Assembly (NCBI GenBank): GCA_030765055.1
Contig: CM060958.1
Coordinates: forward strand, 108,134,627 to 108,198,626
DNA: 64,000 nucleotides
From: Mantis religiosa
Lineage: Eukaryota > Arthropoda > Insecta > Mantodea > Mantidae
Direction of reading: 5' to 3'
Below the pieces are notes generated by a model, which was not told the origin of the DNA, did no database searches, and saw only the letters and a program-made list of their open reading frames with translations. This document shows, piece by piece, positions 55,010-64,000 of the stretch. The stretch's first letter is position 1. Each line of letters opens with the position of its first letter. The position numbers were made by a program, and so were the translations under genes.

Positions 55010-55470
55010 GGAACGGGATCGTTCAGACAGTTTCGTCTATGGCCCATATTTGGGAGATCCTGGTTCGATTTTCTTGACCGGCCACCTGACTCATGGGTTT
55101 TTCAAGGTTTTCCCCGGTCGTCAGAAGAATGCTGGGTAGGTTAATTACATTCCCCAAATTTCCTGTCCCTCCATTATCAATACACATTATCTCTCATCAG
55201 ATGGCCTCTTTCAGGATAGACGTGTCGGCGGGAGTCTCGGCGCTGCATGGCAGGATGATATGCTCCTGGTAAACAGTTCCTCCTCTGGTAGGGTGGTCTC
55301 CCCTATCCGGGCCGGTCTGATGGGCCGTTTGAAGACCACGGTGGATGGGATACCAGTTGTACTGGCCTGCCGTGGGAGTTACCAACCGCTCAATTGTAGG
55401 AACTCTGCCCTCTGCACTGTCGTGACTCCTTGTGTCAGCTGCCACAATGGCTATGTAATGACTTCCTAAT
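55010..55470 (+). mobile_element. SINE family D, long copy
   Basis: Head 'ggaacgggatcgttcagaca' (diverged A box), B-box side 'cctggttcgattttcttgac', then 'ctgactcatgggtttttcaa', 'ggtaggttaattacattccc', 'cattatctctcatcag', 'gtcggcgggagtctcggcgc', 'tggcaggatgatatgctcct' and the tail with 'ctctgcactgtcgtgactcc'. It corresponds base for base in order to the minus copy at 5370-5781 and starts right after the LTR candidate. Confidence 0.83.
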
Positions 55471-55677
55471 TCTGTTCTGTTTAAGCGACCAAGAGGGGCA
55501 TATACCAAAAACGATTATGGATTTGCGAGTTGTATAACCATTTGAAAATGAAAAAGGATAACAAGAAATGTATTAGAAGTGATTTAACTCCACTAAATAA
55601 AGATATTTGAAATAAATTATACGTTTTAACAAAACTTGCCTTTTTATTTAACCAAGAATCTCTGTGTTTCTTCTTCT
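55471..55677. other. Unannotated spacer
   Basis: Nothing recognised. Confidence 0.3.
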
Positions 55678-55850
55678 TGCCCGCCTCGGTAGCGTGGTGA
55701 TGGCATGTCTGCCCCACGTTTAAGAGGTCACGAGTTCGAATCTTGGTCAGGATGAGTTACTTGGATAAGGTTTTTTCCGGGAGTTTCCCTGATTCTGAAA
55801 GACGGATGTCGAGTAACTCTAAGCTCTATGGACCCTGGACTGAACAGTAC
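55678..55850 (+). mobile_element. SINE family A, 3'-truncated copy
   Basis: Head 'cgcctcggtagcgtggtgat', B box in 'cacgagttcgaatcttggtc', 'gagttacttggataaggttt', 'tttccgggagtttccctgat', 'taactctaagctctatggac'. It stops at 'cctggact' before the gatatgactt hallmark. Confidence 0.87.
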
Positions 55851-56340
55851 TAGTAATTCAAAACATACTAAACAAAGCATGGAAGAATTAACATCAGATG
55901 CAAAGATTAATATTAATAGAAAAAACAAGGACTTCCTTTCCTAATAAGGGTGTGCTCTGGAATATAGCTTCAATAAGGTTACAACCAAGGAGAGAACACA
56001 GTTACAATGACTAATAGGGGGCGTAGTACACTGTGCAGCCTTTTCAAAATGAGTCTATTTAGGACTTTTAAAACAATGGGGCAGCAAAATAAATATTGTT
56101 ATTTCCTTCCACAAACATCAAGGAAGATTACTTTGGTAATATCTCCTTTTGTGAAATTTCACCCCAAAATGCCATTATGGCTCCCCTTAATGTGTTTTAG
56201 CCCACGACGAAATGTGTGACTTCAAATTGCATCTAAATTAATAAGAAATAAAGTTTTAAAAACACCATAGTTTTTAAAAAATACAATAATGGTCCTATCT
56301 GACATTACATAGATGTTTATACCTAAAATAAATATTTTTA
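55851..56340. other. Unannotated spacer
   Basis: No gene or repeat recognised. Confidence 0.3.
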
Positions 56341-56664
56341 CCAATGGCGCGACAGCCGTTAGAGGGCCAAGGCCTACATACTCGACTGCCGGCCTCACGC
56401 CCACGGTGAACGATCATCCAACCGATACTGGGAAGAGATATGGTCAGCATCTCGGCATCCCCCAGCCGGAACTGTTGGTTTCCGTGAACAGGGTCGCTCG
56501 CTTACCTAGCGTAAGCTCCTCACTTTCCTCACGATGTTGAGTGGGTACCGGTCCTATACCAGGGACTTAAACTCCGCACCCCAAGGGTGTGATCGAACCA
56601 GGGCCGCTTTCCGTGGCCAGGGACCAGGGCATGCTGCCTTAGCCTGCTACGCCACGGCGCAGGA
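56341..56664 (-). mobile_element. SINE family C, second copy
   Basis: The minus strand begins gtcctgcgccgtggcgtagc, with the B-box side 'cctggttcgatcacaccctt' and the same GC-rich body as 7788-8110 up to 'gccttggccctctaacggct'. About 324 bp; moderate divergence from the other copy. Confidence 0.85.
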
Positions 56665-57379
56665 CAAAAGAAGTATTTTCTGTAGTGCAAAATAAACTAA
56701 ATGTATTTCAGAACTCCAACATACGCCCTTCGAACACGAAAAAAAAAAAAAAAAAAACACGGTAACAGGAATCAAATGTGGGACTACTGAACTAACTCAC
56801 TCGGTACTCAAGTTAATAGTGCTTTACCGGGCTTAGTTTACCTGTTACTTGGAAAGGAGGAAATATGCCAAAAGTAAACACTCAAATCTCAAGTTAAATG
56901 GAATTAATCCCAGCGATAAAAGCTGGGAGGTTTTTCCCCTCTTAAGTGAAACAAGCAATCTCTATGCATCTTCAAACTCGCGACTAAGATAAGGGTATAC
57001 AAAATATAAGAGAGACTAATAAGAAAATATAAGGACAAGCATTTCCAGAACAGTCTGTATGAGGTAATACTCTTTGCTTAATTACTTTAGCCAGTTGTGA
57101 ATCCACAGCCTTCTTTAATTTTGACACGAAAGGCTATATGTGTGTATTTTCATCACATGTATATCACACACATTCTGCCACAATGTTTCACTTGGGACTT
57201 GAAGATACTTCCAACATTGTACTTACAGCACCCACTTCTAATTGCCTCAGATTAATTTTCGAGTTAATTGCCTCCCCAAAATTGTTCTTTCTGTCATGTT
57301 TAATTGAGCGTGTAGATTTATGTATTAATGTAAGAAACTGCGATGCTTTATATCAGATGACCGTGAAGATCTCGCTGGA
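56665..57379. other. Unannotated spacer with a poly-A run
   Basis: A run of about 19 A at 56739-56757 is followed by 'aatcaaatgtgggactactg', which on the minus strand vaguely resembles a tRNA-like head. No other evidence. Confidence 0.3.
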
Positions 57380-58006
57380 ATGTTCTATTTAGCACACTAT
57401 CACGCTCTTGAACTTCTTGACCTTCGTAGAATTATTGCATCAAAGAATTGGCAGTACTATTTAATTGCTAAATATCAAGCAAGGTTTAGACAAGTAAAAT
57501 CAACAATTAATCAGATTTTCCTATTAAGACAAATCCTGGAAAAAGCCAAGGAATACAAACTTGAAACCCATCATTTGTTTATCGACTTCAGCTCGGCATA
57601 TGACAGTATAAATAGACTGGAGCTGAATGAAGCCCTTAAAGAATTCAAAATACCTGGAAAACTAATAACTTTAATTAGAGCCACAATGAATAATAGTGTA
57701 TGCCAAGTAAAGGTCCTCTCAGACCTATCCGAACCATTTGAAACCACCAAAGGAGTAAGACAAAGAGACTCACTCTCATGCTTTTTATTTAAACTAGCAT
57801 TGGAGAAAGTTATTAGGGATGCTGGCATACAAACAAGAGGTACAATATTCAATAAGTCCACACAATTACTGGCATATGCAGACCATATAGATATAATCAG
57901 CAGAACAGAAAAGGACATGGTAAGGACATTTATAAACTTAGAACAGGCAGCAACTATGATAGGTCTAAAAATAAATGAAGGGAAAACAAAGTATATGGTG
58001 ACTTAA
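57380..58006 (+). pseudogene. RTE-like LINE reverse transcriptase, first frame
   Basis: The 208-codon frame covers RT blocks: YQARFRQVKSTINQIFLLRQ (usually 'QAGFR.GRST.DQIF.LRQI.EK'), HHLFIDFSSAYDSINRLEL ('FIDF..AYDSI.R', first catalytic Asp), FETTKGVRQRDSLSCFLFKL (normally 'GVRQGD.LS..LF') and STQLLAYADHIDIISRTEKD (normally 'AYADDIDI'). Two key changes are visible: Gly to Arg in the VRQGD motif and Asp to His in the catalytic YADD box, so RT activity is lost. The upstream endonuclease domain is missing (5' truncation). Confidence 0.9.
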
Positions 58007-58673
58007 TGTCAAGAGGAAAATTAAGGAGCCAGAAAAATATATCCATATTCTTAACTATAAATTTGAAAGAGTGAATAGATTCACATACGTAGGGTCTTTT
58101 GTGAATGAAAGTAATGACATGAAAGAGGAAATTAACCAAAGAATACGAAATGCCAATGGGGTATATTTTAATCTAATAAAACACTTTAAATCAAAACTCT
58201 TAACATATAAAACAAAAATTAGAATTTATAAAACATTAATAGAACCGGTGCTGATGTATGGGTGTGAAACATGGGTCACTACAAAAGAGGATATGGAAAG
58301 ACTGAACATTTTTGAAAGGAAGATACTGAGAAGAATTTATGGCCCAATTAAGGAGAAAGGGGAATGGCGAATCAGATATAACGATGAATTATATAAAATA
58401 TATAAAGACCCCAATATTGTAAAATCAATTAAAATATCAAGGTTAACATGGACAGGGCATGTCCAAAGAGTGGATGGAGAGGACATAATTAGGAGAGTAT
58501 TGGAGTGTAAACTGTATGGTGCAAGGAGAGTAGGGAGACCAAACTTGAGATGGATGGATGGAGTTTTGGAGGATGCGAAAAGGTTGGAAATAAAAAATTG
58601 GTGGATGGTAGCCAGAAGAAGGGATGTCTGGAGGAGGATCCTGAGGGAAGCCGAGGCCCACTCTGGGCTGTAG
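58007..58673 (+). pseudogene. RTE-like LINE, C-terminal frame
   Basis: After a one-base frameshift near 58005, a 200-codon frame (first ATG 58071) continues with RFTYVGSFVNESNDMKEEIN, RIYKTLIEPVLMYGCETWVT, ERLNIFERKILRRIYGPIKE, SRLTWTGHVQRVDGEDIIRR, RRVGRPNLRWMDGVLEDAKR and ILREAEAHSGL before TAG. These are the classic terminal blocks of RTE-type elements ('LIRPV..YG.ETW', 'FER.ILRRI.GP', 'L.W.GH..RM', 'GRP..RW.D.V..D', 'EA..H.GL'). The 200-codon frame is uninterrupted, so decay is mild. A short tgata-rich tail follows. Confidence 0.92.
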
Positions 58674-58789
58674 GGCTAGAAATGATAATGATTAAATTAC
58701 TAATATAAGTAGAAAAGTCTTAATCTTTGACCTCACATGATTTTCTGTGCTCCTTTTACTTGAATTTATCTTGGTGTGGCTTTCGAGGA

Positions 58790-59017
58790 CCTCAGAGTAG
58801 CAAAGAAATTTATAAACACAAACACTCTCTTCCAAAAGAGGTTCTTTTGGTAATTAAACTGGTATTTAGGGAACTTTCTCAAGATGAATATCCGAAAAGG
58901 TGCCTGCATGATTGGACCCAAAATCCAAATGAAAAACCTCATAATCTAACATGGGAAAGAATTCCAAAAACCGTATATGTTCACCCAAAATCTTTAAAAA
59001 ATTATGTATGTGATAAT
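58790..59017 (+). pseudogene. Transposon-associated ORF fragment of unknown class
   Basis: An open frame reads KEVLLVIKLVFRELSQDEYP, then KRCLHDWTQNPNEKPHNLTW, then ERIPKTVYVHPKSLKNYVCD. The 'KCL.G.TQN.NES.N...W...PK' motif occurs in invertebrate transposon-like proteins whose superfamily I cannot name with confidence. The piece has no stop over about 75 codons and is cut off by the mariner that begins at 59022, so the rest may lie displaced or be lost. Confidence 0.45.
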
Positions 59018-59021
59018 GTTA

Positions 59022-60286
59022 ACAGGGTGGTTTGAAAAGTTTCCCACCTCAGCATGAAGATGGCAACACTTGTAAATAAAAATTAGTGAATTTCACTGTT
59101 CATCTCTCAACAGTTACCAAAGTTTCAGCCATTTTGGACGCTCAGTTGTTATGTAACAGTCGTTTGAGTGAGATGATGTGAGTGTTTTTATGAAAATGGA
59201 AAAATCCAGTATCAAGCTGTCATTAAATATTTATTTTTGAAAGGCAATACGCCTACGCAAATCAAAGATGAGCTGGATTCTGTGTATGGGGACTATGCAC
59301 CATCAGTTACCACAGAGAAATTTAGGACAGCTGAATTTAAACGTGGCGCAAGAGCTTGGGAGACGATAAACGTTCGGGACGTCCAAAAACTGCAACTACT
59401 GACGAAAACATCGCCAAAGTTCACCTAATGGTGCTAGACGACCGCCAGATTAAAGTAAGAGAGATAGCAGAGGCTATGAACAGGTCAAAAGAACGAGTTT
59501 GTCACATGTTAAATCAACATTTAGACATGAGAAAGCTGTCCGCGCGTTGAGTGCCGCGTAGACCAAAAACGTGTTCGAATTAACCTTTCCAACACCCTGT
59601 TGGCGCAGTTTAGGCGGAATAAATCCGAGTTTTGACGCCGATTAATTACTGTAGATGAAGCTTAGATACACCATTATACGCCCGAAAAAAATACAGTCCG
59701 AACAGTGGACTACAAAGGGGGAACCGGCTCCAAAAGAAGCGCCAACGGTTGCTTTTCGGCTGGGAAAGTGATGCCGACTTTTCTGGAATAGTCATAGAGT
59801 TATTTTAATCGATTATCTTGTAAAAGGAAAAACCATGCCAGGAGCATACTACGCATCATTACATGACAACTGAAGGCAGAACCTGCGGAAATACGGCTAC
59901 ATTTGTAGAAAAAGAAGATGCTGTTTCACCAAGACATCGCACTGTCTCGCACCTCAGCGGTTGCAATGTAGAAAATCCACGAATTACGGTTTGAACTGAT
60001 TGACCATCCACCTCACTCACCAGATCTAGCCCCAAGCGACTTCTTTTTGTTCTCTCATCTGAAAATTGCGCTCGGGGGACAGTGATTTTCGTCAAATGAA
60101 CAGGCAATCACCTTCGTGAACGATTATTTTGCAGATAAAAACGCCGTGTACTATTTGTACAGGTTACAGAGATGGGAGCATCGCTGGGAGAAGTGTGTAG
60201 AGTTACAAGGAGATTATGTTGTAAAAGAAATGTCTGAAAAATTTCTTGTACCTTTAATATGTCGGAAACTTTTCAGACTATCCTCA
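59022..60286 (+). mobile_element. mariner family M1, copy 4
   Basis: The left end 'acagggtggtttgaaaagtt' and right end 'aacttttcagactatcctca' are mutated M1 TIRs, flanked by TA (59020-59021; 60287-60288). The length (1265 bp) equals copy 3. It is in the plus orientation. Confidence 0.92.
59195..60230 (+). pseudogene. mariner transposase (family M1), copy 4
   Basis: Pieces in different frames: MKGNTPTQIKDELDSVYGDY and APSVTTEKFRTAEFKRGARA (HTH), LDDRQIKVREIAEAMNRSKE, then VCHMLNQHLDMRKLSAR and a stop. The first catalytic motif is changed: 'gatgaagcttag' encodes Asp-Glu-Ala-stop instead of Asp-Glu-Thr-Trp. The second reads as HQDIALSRTSAVAM in a shifted frame (Asn to Ile). DHPPHSPDLAPSDFFLFSHL keeps the third Asp. 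YLYRLQRWEHRWEKCVELQG ends it. Inactive; the frames are broken at least five times. Confidence 0.88.
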
Positions 60287-60288
60287 TA

Positions 60289-60904
60289 TTTGCTTTAATG
60301 ATGGATGCTGTGGTAGGCTTACAGTAATGGTAAAAATGGGTATAAACAGTAGTGTAAATATGAAGGCAGCATGGCTAAAAGAAGACGTACGTCGACTGTC
60401 AGTTACTTGAAAATAAAGCTACTGGTAAAAAAGGATGAAGGAAACCTAATTCAGCAAGAATATGCGGCAGGCCTGTATAATTTAAAAAGAATGATTTTTC
60501 TCATTATTTAGGTGCATGTTTCTTAAAACCTATAAAAGATAGTGATACAACATTTTAGTGCTTATTTGCTAATGTTCCTTGAACACCATAAGCTAACTTT
60601 TATATTCATATGATTTATAAAATGGAGAAAAACAATTTTTCAGTCCTTAAATCTTTTGTAAAAATTTTTTCATGCTTTTATAATTCACAATTCAAGTCGA
60701 TTTTTTCTTAGAAAACGGAGAAAATTACTAATGGGACTAATGAGGTTTGAAGTTTATTGTGCTCCTGAAATTGAAGCCTTCGACGCTAACTCCTCGAGTG
60801 TTAAATTTGTTCACTTGCTAATACTCAATTTACCTCGCAAGTTCCATAAATAACTATTACAAATGATGACATGTTTATAAGATTGGATGGGTTTAATATT
60901 TTAT
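60289..60904. other. Unannotated AT-rich spacer
   Basis: No gene or repeat recognised. Confidence 0.3.
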
Positions 60905-61125
60905 ACATTAACCAACGTACGAAGGCAACTGTTGCTGTTGAGACTTCCGCCAGGACACTTCCATCGCACTACCACTGAAGATGCCTGCCGCAACCGCAGA
61001 CGAAACGTCTGGGAAGATGAAGAAGGAGCCCAGTACACCACGGTCCACAAGCCCGGTTAATACTTTATATTATACTGACACCGGCCGTGAAAGCTTACGA
61101 ATTCTAATGTAATGTAATTATTTAC
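60905..61125 (+). mobile_element. Penelope-like element tail fragment, probable
   Basis: The block is less AT-rich than its surroundings and contains cactgaagatgcctgccgca, then accgcagacgaaacgtctgg. Sequences of this form (CTGAAGA, a GC stem, GAAACGTC) are known from the terminal repeats of Penelope-like elements, where they form hammerhead ribozymes. The 5' mariner fragment at 61130 cuts it on the right. No coding part accompanies it. Confidence 0.5.
60975..61010 (+). ncRNA. Hammerhead-ribozyme-like core motif
   Basis: CTGAAGA (60975-60981) fits the hammerhead CUGANGA box. A stem can form between gcctgc (60983-60988) and gcagac (60996-61001) with one mismatch. GAAA (61002-61005) follows immediately, then cgtc. 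These are two of the three conserved strands in the right order. The third part (cleavage site and stems I/III on the other side) was not found adjacent. Penelope-like hammerheads are often minimal and act as dimers, so a single module is expected to be weak. Confidence 0.45.
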
Positions 61126-61129
61126 CAGC

Positions 61130-61606
61130 ATGCAGTTCCCCCTCACACTAGTGTTACAGCAGCATACTACACGTCAGTATTGACTACACTGAGGAAGTAC
61201 ATTGCAAAGAAACGACCAGAGCTTTCTCGGACTGGGTGGCGACTTCATTATGACAATGCACGGCCTCACGTCACAAATCAAGTCATGCAGTTTTGGCTCG
61301 ATTGAACATTACCTGTGTACCACATCCACCTTATAGCACCGATCTTGCACCTTGTGACTTTTTTTATTCCCATCACTAAAGGCAAAGCTTAGGGGTAATT
61401 GATTTGAGAACTCTAAAGCTGTGCTCAAGAAAAGTGAGGTTATTCTCAGAGACCTGACAAAGAATGGTCTGCAGCACATGTTCAATGACTGGCAGAGACG
61501 CTATAAAATGTGCATTGAAGTAGGAGAAAAAATCATGTAAACATTGAATTGCAGTAATAAATATCTGTGAAAAAGATCAGTCTCAGTCTTTGTTGATCAG
61601 CCTTCA
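61130..61606 (+). mobile_element. mariner family M2, 5'-truncated copy
   Basis: It matches 23205-23678: 'cagcatactacacgtcagta', 'ttgcaaagaaacgaccagag', 'tgacaatgcacggcctcacg', 'ccgatcttgcacc', 'aatggtctgcagcacatgtt', and the right TIR in mutated form ('gtctttgttgatcagccttca', then TATA). The left half and left TIR are absent. It retains the HYDNARPHVTNQVMQF block that its sibling has lost. Confidence 0.88.
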
Positions 61607-61607
61607 T

Positions 61608-62579
61608 ATACGGACCATTTGATGGATAGGTGTGTTAAGATTATTTTATAAATTTAAGACGTCCGACTTGTACAGTGAAGGCTGTGAAGTATAAATACAA
61701 TACATAATCGAGTTTCCTATTCCACCATTCCATACCACATCCCGTCTCTTTCTGCTGCCGTGTCTTCTGTCACTCTGTCTCCTCTCAGGTCATCCTTCCC
61801 TCGTGTTCTCTCCAAGCCCTGTTAAACATAATACTTGTTTATAAATGAAGAAATTCTTAGAAATGAAAATTAGTAATTTAAAATTGTGGCCAACTTAATT
61901 TCATAGTAACAGTTGCAGCAAAACTGCTGAAGACTTTCAAGATTGATTCACGTAGAATACAAAACAAAAATAAACTTTCTGAGTGAGGTAGTGAACACCT
62001 TTTTGGATTTTTCTGGCTAAAATGATGGATTAATATAAAAAGTGTATGGCTTTTTCTTTCTGTTCATTCTCTGTAGCTAAAATTGTCAAATTGTTTTGCA
62101 TAAATGTACGTATCTGCTAGGTTTTAAGCAAGTTGGCCAGCCTGCTCAAAGATCTCGATTTAGGATACTATTACCTTCAGGTCTTTTCTTATAAATGGAT
62201 TGAAAACTTGAATACCTCTCTAAGTCGAACACTACACCAAGGGTGCACAGATTTCTTTGTTTAAATCATCTGTATTCATTCCAGGATGCTTAGAAAGAAG
62301 AGATTTGGTTTTCATTTTGAACTGATCTCTAAGTTCATGAAAGTCAAAAGAGTTGTAAACAATTCATATCGATTCAGATCCAGCAAATGCGATATTCAAA
62401 TCCACTGTGATGAAATACGAAAGGGGGAAAAATACAGAATACTGAATTAATTTGTAACTTCAGGTGTGTTTTCATTAGTAGTCTACTATAGTACATCTTA
62501 GAAACAAAGTTAGAGGAGACTTCTAACTTTTGATAACACCCCATGCATCTCATTTAGTAAATCTTTAACAAATAGAATC
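61608..62579. other. Unannotated AT-rich spacer
   Basis: No gene or repeat recognised. A short C/T-rich patch lies at 61735-61815. Confidence 0.3.
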
Positions 62580-63440
62580 CTAACACTGAAGTATATAACG
62601 TATGACCTCGTGCGGCGGAAGATTTAGCACTTGGACTTTCAGAATACGTTTTGATCCTGTGTCCCTGACGGCGGTCGCATCAGGGGTCACCACAGAGCAA
62701 AGGGCAGGGTCTCCAAGTGTCTGTTTCAAGGTTTGAAAGTACTTAATGACAGCGTGTGATCCTTTTCCTAGTTCGTCTGGGTGTTCATTGTTTAAGCCTG
62801 GCCTACAAATCATGACTTTGAACTCGGGCCAGACCGATGGCCAGTTGTCAAAGGAGCAAATTTCGGCAACCGCGGCGCTAATATGTACTCGAGGGAGTCT
62901 GAGGTTACTAGAGGAACCTCGGACCGAACATTCGTGCCCCTCCCTGATAGGGAGTTGTTCGGATTGGGTTGGACTCGAAGGGGCAGTGGTTCCCGATACC
63001 CGTGGGAGATCGGGTACGTCTCCGGGCGGGGTTGAGGGAAGCCATTAATATTCCCGGGTACTAGCCAGCATAGCTAGTAGAAGGTGTGTTAGATCACCAG
63101 GCAGCCCCACCGAGGTCATATCGGTAGCCTTCCCATTTTGGAGTTGGGGCGCGTCAGTGGCGTATCCACTTCCATCCCGTCTTGTGTCCACAGCACCAGA
63201 TGGGGGACGGGGCTTGTTAGTCTCTAGGTCTTGCCCTATGGAAAGCCCCACGGAGGCGTCGGTCACCCTTTTGGGACAGCTCGGTGACTCCCTGGTCGAG
63301 GGAGGCCCGGGTCCTTGGTCCTACGGTTCCAGGACTAATGGGAGTAGAACCTCTGGCGTTAACGTGTACTCCAGGGAGTGGAAGTTTACACAGAGCATGT
63401 TGTTTCTCTACAATGCAGCACCTAGACACTTGCAGCTCTG
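62580..63440. other. GC-rich block of unknown nature
   Basis: Base composition jumps to clearly GC-rich between about 62630 and 63400 with sharp borders. Overlapping open frames of 73-100 codons exist on both strands (for example 62746-63048 and 63157-63441 on plus) without any motif I recognise. Candidates are the 5' region of a retrotransposon, a host CpG-rich exon, or an unclassified SINE cluster. No partner copy in the window. Confidence 0.35.
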
Positions 63441-63489
63441 AAACAACCAAACAGATGAGAAATCCTTGGATAAAATTAGGGAAATGTTT

Positions 63490-63645
63490 GAAGCTAAGAA
63501 TGATTAGTGCTGGTGTATGGCTCTCTAGCTTCCCCGATCTAACAGTGTGTGACTATTACTTGTAGGATAAGCTGAAAGACAAAGTTTAGGACACTTATCC
63601 TCAAACTTTGGAAGACAAAACAAAATATTAGAAATGAAATAAACT
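63490..63645 (+). pseudogene. Transposase C-terminal relic
   Basis: The plus strand reads SAGVWLSSFPDLTVCDYYL, stop, DKLKDKV, stop, DTYPQTLEDKTK. This parallels the 'W..RSPDLT.CDYFLWG.LKDKVY...P.TLEELK' C-terminal block of the insect transposase group also seen at 53753-54019. The acidic residue in 'CDYYL' is retained. No ends or further domains were found. Confidence 0.55.
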
Positions 63646-64000
63646 TAATAGTGTGAATCTGAATAAGTTTTCCCGATATAATGCTTGTTTAGCCGAGGGT
63701 GGACGACATTCCTAGCATCTTCTATAAGGTAAGAGTGTTATAGATGCTTTACGCGCGGAGTTTATGTAGGAACAAAGCCGGCTGTGGCACACCCAATCGC
63801 GCACAGGCAAAATGCCGTGCGTCCGTTAGGTTTTAAATGAACATTTCTGTAGCTTTCGCTTAACTTCCTGGACATACCCTGAAAAACGTCATGGTATCAC
63901 GAATGTCTTCCTCAGAAATAGAACCCACGACATTTCTAACACGAACCGCAGATGTTAGCACCTCCGGCTCGATAGGAGATGAAAGTACCCCACCTCCTCT
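63646..64000. other. Unannotated right end of window
   Basis: No gene recognised. Mixed composition; sequence runs off the window. Confidence 0.3.

Overview
This window is non-coding, repeat-dominated DNA from an animal genome, almost certainly an insect. It is AT-rich and I can defend no host protein-coding gene in it. Every recognisable reading frame belongs to a transposable element, nearly all of them decayed. The mariner/Tc1 load, the tRNA-derived SINEs and one SINE family with a 'ggttttttccggggttttccc' core are the kind of content I would expect from a cockroach, termite or related insect. The order-level placement is inference only.

Layout. 1-1.65 kb: an 11-bp minisatellite with higher-order structure. 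2.5-3.7 kb: relics of a hAT C-terminus and of a DDE-endonuclease transposon. 4.5-10 kb: two mariner families, both as internal-deletion derivatives, with SINE families D, C and A. 10-13.5 kb: SINE-A copies, a LINE 3' part and a mariner relic. 13.5-16 kb: no recognisable content. 16.0-17.7 kb: a Tc1-like element with a candidate spliceosomal intron in its transposase. 19.2-20.1 kb: a transposon-like ORF split by a SINE with a clean target-site duplication (TSD). 21-25.4 kb: a Tigger-like relic, a deleted mariner and a pogo-like element that keeps its DNA-binding domain. 27.3-29.1 kb: a mariner with a nested inverted SINE dimer. 29.6-30.5 kb: a SINE split by a multimer of another SINE. 31.5-34.1 kb: a LINE relic split by a mariner and ending in about 970 bp of (TAA)n. 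36.1-37.7 kb: a mariner, a Penelope-like RT fragment and a second mariner end. 38.8-40.6 kb: SINE families D, A and a direct B dimer. 41.3-42.5 kb: a mariner. 43.3-48 kb: two LINE 3' parts and a deleted mariner-like element. 49.7-50.6 kb: a hAT-like relic split by SINE-A. 50.8-52.6 kb: a PIF/Harbinger element whose middle is a tandem array of about 175-bp units. 53.1-55.5 kb: a mariner-like element with a nested solo LTR, a second LTR candidate and SINE-D. 56.3-61.6 kb: SINE-C, an RTE-like LINE, a mariner, a Penelope-like tail with a hammerhead-like motif and a mariner fragment. 62.6-64 kb: a GC-rich unclassified block and a transposase relic.

How it fits together: the genes do not form a pathway. 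The window is a stratified record of insertions. Nesting and TSDs give relative ages: SINE-B is younger than the 27.3-kb mariner and the 29.6-kb SINE-A; SINE-A is younger than the hAT relic at 50 kb; the solo LTR is younger than the 53.1-kb element; the 31.8-kb mariner is younger than its LINE. The observations most worth checking are the Harbinger element with an internal satellite, the Tc1 intron, the repeated multimeric state of SINE-B, and the hammerhead-like motif. All family names rest on reading motifs by eye, with no database search.
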